64,000 nucleotides of DNA from Zerene cesonia (lineage: Eukaryota; Arthropoda; Insecta; Lepidoptera; Pieridae): contig NW_024045135.1 of assembly GCF_012273895.1 (NCBI RefSeq), forward strand, positions 1,302,001-1,366,000. Reading direction: 5' to 3'. Position 1 is the first letter of the stretch; each line of letters starts with the position of its first letter. Shown piece by piece: positions 57,531 through 64,000 of this stretch. Made by a program: the position numbers and the translations under genes. A model generated the notes under the pieces. It did not search any database. It was not told the origin of the DNA and saw nothing but the letters and a program-made list of their open reading frames with translations.

Positions 57531-57655
57531 GAAATTAAAGACTTCTTAACAGATTTTAAACGAGATTTAACCATTATATTGTTCATCATTTAACATAATA
57601 ATACAATTCATAAATCCGTAAATTTTTTAATGTATAATACTCGCGTAAAATCAAA
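57531..57655. repeat. Diverged match to 340-480
   Basis: Shared block order: an ACTTTCTAAC/ACTTCTTAAC motif, GATT(T)(G/T)AAACG(C/A)GATTTA, AAATCC and ATAATACTCGC(A/G)TAAAAT. Spacing varies. It is probably an old unrecognised dispersed repeat. Confidence 0.4.
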
Positions 57656-57981
57656 CATAAAAAAATACTTCGAAATTATGCAATCTTTCCATTCACCCAT
57701 AAGAGAGTAAGGTCTTTACTTTTATTCTGGCTGGTTCTGGTCTTTGTAGCAGTAATAATTCAGATATATTATCTGTACTTTAATTAGTCTGTGCGTAAAC
57801 CAATTTCCGTCAGACCGTGTTGTTTTTATTCGACATCCGCGGTCACGCCAGCCGCCTGTATCGATTAAATATACAATCGATATTGTATTAAGAAAATCGA
57901 TATTTTATTTACTTAACTGCAATCGCTCGTTAGACACGCATAGTGCATAATGTTATATGGAAGTAGTAATAGTATGGAATA
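57656..57981. other. Intergenic, no gene
   Basis: A short GC-richer patch (CATCCGCGGTCACGCCAGCC, near 57835) and ATCGAT-type palindromes are present, without further meaning that I can support. Confidence 0.45.
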
Positions 57982-58176
57982 CTAGCTGCGCCCCGCGGTT
58001 TCAACCGCGTATCCCGTAGGAATATCGGAATAAAAAGTTGCCTTTATGTTATTCCAGTTGTCCAGCTGTCGACGTAACAAATTTCATTGCAATCGGTTTA
58101 GTAGTTTTTGCGTGAAAGAGCAACAAATACACACACACATCCTTACAAATTTTCGCATTTGTAATATTAGTAGGAT
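57982..58176 (-). mobile_element. Lep1-type Helitron-like element (family A), well preserved
   Basis: CTAGCTGCGCCCCGCGG, CAACCGCGTATCCCGTAGG (the AAGTCCGT block is deleted), TTGCAATCGGTTTAGTAG, ACAAATTTTCGCATTTGTAA, TAGTAGGA. Both termini are intact. Confidence 0.85.
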
Positions 58177-58347
58177 TATCATTAGCTATTTATCAATTTG
58201 CGAGTAAAGTGCATTCGTTAGAATACGACAGAGTTTGACAACATTAGGCACAAAGCGAGTAATCATAAAATAATTTAACAGTAATAACTAACGAACAATA
58301 CACTAGCGAAAGAAAATCTAGTAAAATTAATGTGTAAATTAATGTGT

Positions 58348-58422
58348 TTAGGCGTGAAAGCGTAACATACAGACAGACATACAGACAGAGTTACTTTCGC
58401 ATTTATAATATTAGTAGGGATA
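58348..58422 (-). mobile_element. Family D element, 5' terminal fragment
   Basis: GTTTAGGCGTGAAAGCGTAAC, ACAGACAGACATACAGACAG and TTTATAATATTAGTAGGGA match the corresponding end of 14481-14860. The CTAG half is absent. Confidence 0.7.
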
Positions 58423-58637
58423 TCTCGTTATTTGTGACAAAGCATTGGCTATCATATATTTGAAAAAAACTGATTGAATATTGTACGCTATCATCATCAA
58501 CGAACCTCCAAAAGGTTATTTCTATGAATGTACCTACAAAAAACTATATACTCTTTGATTAGTCTATCACATATCTTGAATATATCGTAAAAGTATCGTT
58601 TGTTACTTCTTGGTAACGTGACAGACTAATTCTTATT

Positions 58638-58709
58638 AAATCTGTTACCTTATAGAAATATCTCTATCCATAGAGAAATATCTGTACACACATAAAGGTA
58701 ACAGATAGT
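58638..58709. repeat. Imperfect inverted repeat, ~70 bp
   Basis: Outer arms ATCTGTTACCTT and AAGGTAACAGAT (58640-58651, 58695-58706) enclose an inner palindrome TCTCTAT/ATAGAGA. It resembles a tiny foldback element. Confidence 0.6.
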
Positions 58710-58993
58710 GCGAACTCACCAACGATTTTATACGCGGAAAAATAGACTGTTCCCGGGGGACAGATTAGGTGTAATTCTATCAAAAATTCGGAAGCAGAGC
58801 CGTGTGCGTAAGCCGACCATGGATAACAATTACTGCTAGAAGCTATGAAGAAACATTACCTTGGGGGAACTTTCTTGTTTATCTTGTACCTACTTTAAGT
58901 TATCATCACATATATTTAAATGGAACGAAGATAGAGGGAAGCCTTTGAGGAAGTAAATAAGCAAATGACATGTTAAATTAAGAAATATAATAA

Positions 58994-59180
58994 CTAGCTG
59001 CGCCCCGCAGTTTCACCTGTGTAAGTCCATATCCCGTAGGTGTATCCTATCACCTAAGTCAGATCATACCCTCTCTGTATACCATATTTTATCAAAATCC
59101 GGTATACAGAGAGGGTATGATATATCGAGTAGTTCCAGCGTAATTGACTGACAAACATCCAAACAAACAAACTTTAAAAT
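58994..59180 (-). mobile_element. Mosaic element: Lep1 head, family M body, internal inverted duplication
   Basis: The head (CTAGCTGCGCCCCGCAG ... CCCGTAGGTG) is family A. From about 59044 the sequence follows family M (ATCACCTAAGTCAGATCATA ... AAACAAACAAACTTTAAAAT), as in 16281-16478. Within the M body, 59101-59125 is an extra segment absent from the 16.3-kb copy, and its first 21 bases are the exact reverse complement of 59063-59083. Confidence 0.8.
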
Positions 59181-59974
59181 TTTTGTGTGATTAGTGTGAT
59201 GTGCTGGGTCCAAAGATTGGACAAGGAGAGTCGAGGTGCAGGTAAAAAGCAAAATAAATAATACCTTATAGTTTTAAAATGGATATTTCCATAAATTCTA
59301 AAAAATACGAAATCAAACAATATTTATTGCAAGATAATTTATTTTGAAGGTAAAAAATATGGTTTTTAATATAACAACTATTGAATTGTTCATATCCGAT
59401 AATTTACTGGTATTGTAAAATATGAATAAGCACGAATGGACTTAATTTATATATGTTTTACTGTGAAATCGACGAAAATAATGTTTTAAAGAATTGATGT
59501 TCATTTTATCAATTTTTATCATAGTAACTCACCGATGCCTAAAATCTCCAAATATAAAAAATTGTTGTTAATAGGATTAAATTTAAATTTGAATCCCCGA
59601 CCCCACTATGTGAAGATCATCTGTATTTTATAAAGATAGACCGATATACATCAATTTCAAACTTATATTACCCCTCTTTTTGCGATGATGGTTAAAAACA
59701 ATCATTCGGGTCATTACTGTTAATGTAATTTCGAAATGTTAGGTTGGTAATGAAGATTTTCTCTTCTAGAACTTAAGTTATCACCATGAAATATATAAGG
59801 TTTTTAATGTTTTCATTAAAAAGTAAAAAAATATTAAAAATTACCAAAATTTTACAATATTTCATATCCTCTTTCATAGGGACAAGCGAAAATATTCCAA
59901 ATCCTCATAAAAAAATGTTTTTTGAGTATTCACCATTTCAACTCCGACAAAATGTGTCAAAGAATGATAACGCA
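59181..59974. other. AT-rich stretch without a gene
   Basis: Nothing recognised. Confidence 0.5.
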
Positions 59975-60317
59975 TCTTTTTTTTTATGTCATCGTCGACA
60001 ATGGAGCTGGTGGGACGCCTGATGGTAAGCGCTACCACCGCCCATGAACATTTGGAGAGGCGTAAGGTCCAATGCAGATCTTACGCCTATTCAAATGGAT
60101 TGCCGACTGCAAGTTGGAAAGGGATTAGGAAAGGATTGAATAGAGGAATAAAGGAAAGGACTAGGAAGGGTAAAGAAGAGGATGTGGGCCTCCGGCTCCC
60201 CCACTCAGCGAACGAAACACAGCAGTTGCTATTTCACGCCGGTCTTCTGTGGGGGTGTGGTACTTCCCCGGTGCGAGCTGGCCCAATTCGTGCCGAAACG
60301 TGCTCGACTACCACATA
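59975..60317 (-). mobile_element. Family B retroposon, full length, subtype 1
   Basis: T-run, ATGTCATCGTCGACAATGG, GACGCCTGATGGTAAGCGC, GAGGCGTAAGGTCCAATGC, purine tract, CCCCACTCAGCGAACGAAAC, GTGCGAGCTGGCCCAATTCG, CGTGCTCGACTACCACAT: every block is present, so it is the best reference for this family. Frames of 126 and 138 codons across it are shadows. Confidence 0.85.
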
Positions 60318-60330
60318 CAAAATGCCAGCA

Positions 60331-60364
60331 AACCAGTGTAAATGCATGTATATTTACACTGGTT
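60331..60364. repeat. Perfect 13-bp inverted repeat, 8-nt loop
   Basis: AACCAGTGTAAAT (60331-60343) and its exact complement (60352-60364), 14 bp beyond the end of the family B element. Confidence 0.85.
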
Positions 60365-60721
60365 AGTATCTGGTTTCACCCATTTATCAAAACCAAAGTT
60401 TTTTCATCCCTGTCCAACAGAATTGTGCATAATTTTTATATCGTTTTCGAGCCATCAAGTTGTAAGTGGCTTATTTGTGAAGCATCCGCCATTGTTATGT
60501 TGAATAATTTGGTTTTTATTCGTGGCATTACGAGTATTATGTATTTTATAGATGCCATTGTTCGTGGAAACTGCATATTCATGACTTTTATTAATTAAAA
60601 ACTGCTGGTAATTCATTTTATATTATTGTGATTGGAGTTTGTTTAAAATTTTCGTATCAATTTGAAAATTGTTATAACAGCTACTTATTTAGTTTTTTTC
60701 TTATTTTTTATGGAATTTCTA
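60365..60721. other. AT-rich stretch without a gene
   Basis: Nothing recognised beyond the end of the repeat-derived frame. Confidence 0.5.
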
Positions 60722-61015
60722 TACACGCGTCCCGACTTCGTACGGATGCATTTATGCATGTGTTATACATATAAACCTTCCTCTTGAATCACTCTACCTA
60801 TTAAAAAAACCATTAAAATCTGTCGTGTAATTTTAAAGATCTATGCATATAAGGCGTAAGGTCTGCGACCGTACGCCTCTACAAATGTCCATGGGCGGTG
60901 GTAGCGTTTACCATCAGGCGTCCCACCAGCTCCATTGCCGACTGTAATAAAAAAAAAATATAGACGAAGAGAAGACCATGAAGAAGAAGCGACTTTGTTT
61001 TGTACTATGTAGTGA
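60722..61015. repeat. Family L repeat split by a nested family B fragment
   Basis: The left part (CCTTCCTCTTGAATCACTC, TTTTAAAGATCTATGCATAT) ends at 60850. The right part (TAGACGAAGAGAAGACC, TTTTGTACTATGTAGTGATG) starts about 60961. The intact comparator is 23500-23712. Confidence 0.7.
60851..60958 (+). mobile_element. Nested, 5'-truncated family B retroposon
   Basis: AAGGCGTAAGGTCTGCGACC, GTACGCCTCTACAAATGTCC, CATCAGGCGTCCCACCAGC, CCATTGCCGACTG and an A-run: the last ~110 bases of subtype 1. ATATA on both sides is a possible but weak target duplication. Confidence 0.75.
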
Positions 61016-61174
61016 TGGAGCAGGACATTATCCTCTTATGCAAAAATATTGCTATCAGAAACTGCACGTGCTTGCAATTAAAACAAAATTCAGTATAGAA
61101 AAATACAAAGACTATTTCACCAATGCCATGTTTCGTTTCTAAATACTCATTAAACTAGTTGATTAAACAATTGA

Positions 61175-61260
61175 AGCGGGTAGTAAGGCCAAGTTTTCGC
61201 AGGGCCGTTACCAAACCGATGCGGGTGCGATCGATGCGCTTGCCGGATCTTCGGAGTACA
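61175..61260. other. Unexplained GC-rich island (~85 bp)
   Basis: It is flanked on the left by AT-rich sequence and on the right by the insertion site at 61261. It contains CGATGCGGGTGCGATCGATG and GCTTGCCGGATCTTCGGAG. Both strands are open for about 30 codons and neither translation is recognised. It could be an orphan exon, a retroelement ORF scrap or part of an unknown repeat. Confidence 0.4.
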
Positions 61261-61273
61261 GGTTCCCCATTCA

Positions 61274-61463
61274 GACTACACTTTGATCTTAACCAAAAGG
61301 CCGAGAAGCGTCGCGGAAGAATTTTAACCAGCTCCCGTGGCCACTTCACTTAAGTAGCTCGACGGAACAGTGGGGTTTTGGTCGGTAGTAATCCGACATA
61401 ACGCACGGCTTTATCTCCGGAGGCCGTGGGTATCTATGCAAAATTTCCCCACTAAAAAAAAAA
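61274..61463 (+). mobile_element. Chimeric retroposon: antisense U2 snRNA 5' end fused to a family P LINE end
   Basis: The insert is bounded by an exact 13-bp direct repeat GGTTCCCCATTCA (61261-61273, 61464-61476) and ends in an A-run. Its right part contains the three-way-junction fold of family P: AGTGGGG (61369-61375) with CCCCACT (61447-61453), GTCGG/CCGAC (61381-61397) and CACGGC/GCCGTG (61404-61428). Its left end (61275-61309) is the reverse complement of the U2 snRNA 5' end. See findings. Confidence 0.8.
61275..61309 (-). pseudogene. U2 snRNA 5'-end fragment (about nt 3-37)
   Basis: On the minus strand the sequence reads CGCTTCTCGGCCTTTTGG, then TTAAGATCAAAGTGTAGT. This is the universally conserved 5' end of U2 snRNA with one substitution (C to T in GGCTAAGA). 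The branch-point-binding region, Sm site and remaining ~150 nt are absent, and no proximal sequence element can be argued upstream, so it is not a gene. It sits at the left edge of a retroposon insertion, in the opposite sense to the insert's A-tail. Confidence 0.85.
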
Positions 61464-61476
61464 GGTTCCCCATTCA

Positions 61477-61654
61477 AATTTCAATATTTGAACAAGCAAA
61501 AAGTATTGAAAATATTTTCCAATTTTCCTTTGACGGTGTGCAAAATTGATGGTACGGTAAAAATTAATAGTAGCATGTGCTTCGGTTTCATTGAAAAGAC
61601 GTCGGAAATAATAAACGTGTATCGCATTTTACTATATCGTGGGTTTTTTGTCAT
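61477..61654. other. AT-rich stretch without a gene
   Basis: Flanking DNA of the chimeric insertion. A minus-strand frame (61481-61819) is not recognisable. Confidence 0.5.
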
Positions 61655-61800
61655 CGTTTCGGCAATTGAGCTGGTCGCGTAATGGTAATCACTACCGTCG
61701 CTTATGAAGATATACAGAGGCGTAAGGTCGTTGGCAAGTCTTACGTAGGATTGAAGAGAAGAGAGGTAGAGGAGAAAGGAAGAGTAACGAAAAGGATATG
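61655..61800 (-). mobile_element. Family B retroposon, degraded
   Basis: TCGGCAATTGAGCTGGTCGCG, ATCACTACCGTCGCTTATG, GAGGCGTAAGGTCG and a purine-rich tract; the head is lost. Confidence 0.6.
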
Positions 61801-62964
61801 AGAATCCATTTTTAAACAATGAATAAGTTAAGTTAGAAAAGAACTGTGTGTTAGCTAATTTTATCAGAATTCGAAGACAAAGGAAGATAATGAAAAATAA
61901 GAATTCAAGAAAAGCAATTGTCCATGATATGGCTTGCCCATGTCCTTGTAGAAATAGGTCATATCACTAAAAACAGGTCATTATATAGATTAAATGAAGA
62001 AACAAGAATTAAAGAAAAAATTTAAGAACCCCAAAATATTTGACATATTTTCACTCTATGAATACCCCCGACTACTAAACTTTTCTAACGTTAAAAACGA
62101 TATCAAAATTGATCATCCGTTCGGGAGCTATCAAGCAGTCATCTCCTTAGCTCCAATATATATTATAGACTAATTTTGTAAGGAGGAAATATTTGGTTTT
62201 CATTCGTTTGCTTGTTATGAATTATCTGTAAAATTATTGGAAAAATATGAAAATAGTTTATTTCAAATAAGAAACATTATGTGTTTTTTTCTTTATAGCC
62301 TAACTGTTCTCACATTCATAAGCATTATTTTTATTTCATTTTTTCTCGCGTACTCAAAGGGAAAAATAGACTAACAAAGGTTTTCCCGGCACAATTATCG
62401 TTCCCATGGGATATCCGGGATAAAAACCTATCCTCTTCGGGTCTCAAACTATCTCTGCTCCAAATCTCATCAAAATCGATTTAGTAATTTAAGCGTAAAC
62501 AAGAGACACAGACAGTTACTTTCGCATCTATAACATAAGTAAGGGCCAAACAAAAAAAAAGGTATAAACACAAGCCAAGACAGAGTCGGGGCACAGTGAA
62601 TATATTTTTGCATAATTTGACACCAGACCTCGACCAACAATAATGACATGCTCTCATAAATTAACAGCCGCTAACATAATTTATGATAATGTAAATTATA
62701 AAGCCTCATTATCAGACAAACCCGGAACCGCAAAAGTCACGGGTGTTTTACGTGATGAATAAAAAATTTGCTTAATTGACATTTTATTTACAACAGCGCA
62801 ACATTTTAGGACAATGTCATTTAAACTGACATACTGTTACCATGACATAAAATGGGATTATCTTCCTAACTGTTGTGTGAAATTTATAGGTTTTATTTGT
62901 ACAATTTATTTTAGTTTCAAGATTTTTTCTTTGTTTTTCAACGCGTTCTCAAAAGGCGAGCTAA
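61801..62964. other. Mostly AT-rich; old family D-like element at 62375-62545
   Basis: GTTCCCATGGGATATCCGGG, GGGTCTCAAACTATCTCTGC, CACAGACAGTTACTTTCGC and ATAACATAAGTAAGGG fit an eroded minus-orientation family D element. Nothing else is supported. Confidence 0.5.
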
Positions 62965-63035
62965 CTCTGCCAATGCTCATGGTGGTGACCGCTTACCATC
63001 AGGTGAACCAGCTCTGTTACCCGCTTGGCCTAAAA
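62965..63035 (+). mobile_element. Family B retroposon, 3' fragment
   Basis: GCCAATGCTCATGGTGGTGACC, GCTTACCATCAGGTGAACCA, GTTACCCGCTTGGCCTAAAAG: a short, diverged tail-side fragment. Confidence 0.6.
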
Positions 63036-63632
63036 GAAACGAAGAAGGTTGATTTACTCGTTTACTCCGTGGGATTTCGGCCAATACATGTGATTCTTTT
63101 TGAGTTTGATTGGAAATTGTTATAATTTGGTCCCATTTAAGTGTTATATAAGAACGTAGGAACCCAGGAACGTCAGGGAATTTTATATAACGAATTATTT
63201 AATAACATGTCTCTTGTTTTCTAATCCCTCTATATTATTATCGAAGTGAAACTTCTTTAGAATCTTTGTGATTTCAAACCTGATGCAACGGAAAAAACGA
63301 CAGGTAAATACAAAAATGTATAGAATGAAGCCAGAAAAGAATGAGACAGAAATATACATGCTATTGTATTCATTATTTTGTCGATTAACTGAATTTCACT
63401 TCTATCGTGTGTGAATCGCACACACACCTTTTTTTATTAGTCACGTAAATATTTATGATCCTATTAATTAAAATTTGTATTGTTTCCCTGAACAGCTATC
63501 AAAACGTGTCTATTAATCTATTCTTATTAAGTTTAGAAAAACTGGACCGATTGCTGTGACCCGAGACAATAACGGATGCCATTTATAAGAAGAAATAAGA
63601 TTGTTATAAGAACTACCAGCTACATGAATCCT
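63036..63632. other. AT-rich stretch without a gene
   Basis: Nothing recognised. Confidence 0.5.
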
Positions 63633-63890
63633 ACTAATAATATAAACACGAACGTTTGTAAGTATGGATGGATGTATGAATGTTTGTCACATTTTCACTC
63701 TAAAACAGCTTATGTATCCATATTAAATTCGGTACAGAGACAGATTGTCGTCTGGATTAATACAGGCTATACGATTAATGCTAATGAGGCAAAAAGAATC
63801 AAACAGTTGCAAAGCCTCGGAGTCATCGAATAATATATTCAAAACAAGCTGTTGCCGGCAGCTTCCCCCGCATGGTCAAAATCAATTTTC
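63633..63890 (+). mobile_element. Degraded Helitron-like element
   Basis: CCTACTAATAATATAAACACG, TGTTTGTCACATTTTCACTC and a possible second element's CTAG-side block (AAGCTGTTGCCGGCAGCTTC, 63845-63865). The order is uncertain because the middle is not alignable. Confidence 0.45.
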
Positions 63891-63931
63891 ATGGTACACA
63901 CGTTCATCTCCTTTTCTATCCCCTTGGATGA

Positions 63932-63997
63932 AAGGATTTTGATAAATTACTGCACTACCCAATTTATCAAAATTCTACCCAATTTATCAAAATCCTT
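63932..63997. repeat. 17-bp inverted repeat with a 20-bp tandem duplication, at the window edge
   Basis: AAGGATTTTGATAAATT (63932-63948) and its exact complement (63981-63997). Between them CTACCCAATTTATCAAAAT begins at 63955 and again at 63975 (period 20). The core AAGGATTTTGATAAATT is a family H block (compare 25760). It is cut by the end of the window. Confidence 0.8.
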
Positions 63998-64000
63998 AGC

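Noticed and set aside
59986..60598. 126- and 138-codon plus-strand frames
   Set aside because: They start in the complement of a family B element and run into AT-rich flank. No domain, and the peptides match only other family B translations in this window.
61275..61309. Functional U2 snRNA gene
   Set aside because: Only ~35 of ~190 nt are present, with no Sm site and no upstream element, and it forms the edge of a retroposon insertion.

Overview
The window looks like intergenic or deep intronic DNA from a lepidopteran (butterfly or moth) nuclear genome. The evidence is the AT-rich background, the absence of any multi-exon or long host open reading frame, and a dense set of repeats typical of Lepidoptera. 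These are Helitron-like elements that begin TC(C)CTACTAATATTATAAATG and end in a GC-rich hairpin plus CTAG, tRNA-derived SINEs, GC-rich ~310-bp retroposons with a LINE-type tail, and 5'-truncated non-LTR retrotransposon ends. I do not name a species. Two runs of exactly 1000 N (20256-21255 and 51310-52309) are conventional scaffold gaps, so their true sizes are unknown.

I found no host protein gene that I can support. Nearly every open frame above 60 codons lies in a repeat, in an N run or in low-complexity AT sequence. The only convincing protein homology is to mobile elements: a reverse transcriptase fragment (52312-52683, minus strand) and the C-terminal tail of an endonuclease/reverse-transcriptase ORF (42544-42774, minus). 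A weaker LTR-retrotransposon-like end lies at 49105-49445.

Layout: 1-9 kb holds Helitron-like copies and four or five GC-rich retroposons, one nested in a Helitron. 9-20 kb holds tRNA-SINEs (one full length with a 13-bp target-site duplication), a candidate hairpin and a perfect palindrome. 21-31 kb holds the first gap, a strict 51-bp minisatellite, a composite element with an 11-bp direct repeat, and a retroposon nested with an 11-bp duplication. 31-48 kb is sparser, with one structured LINE 3' end, several tRNA-like SINE heads and the LINE tail ORF. 49-58 kb holds the LTR-like remnant, the second gap inside a truncated LINE, and another nested insertion. 58-64 kb is the most unusual: a mosaic element with an inverted self-duplication, a nested insertion with an intact comparator elsewhere in the window, and a 190-bp insertion that fuses an antisense U2 snRNA 5' end to a LINE 3' end, bounded by a 13-bp target-site duplication.

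No multi-gene system or host pathway is visible. What the window records is mobile-element activity: nested insertion, exchange of element heads and bodies, foldback duplication, and capture of snRNA sequence by retrotransposition. In all Helitron-like entries the strand is given as 5'-TC to CTAG-3'. In all GC-rich retroposon entries plus means the A-tail is at the right end.
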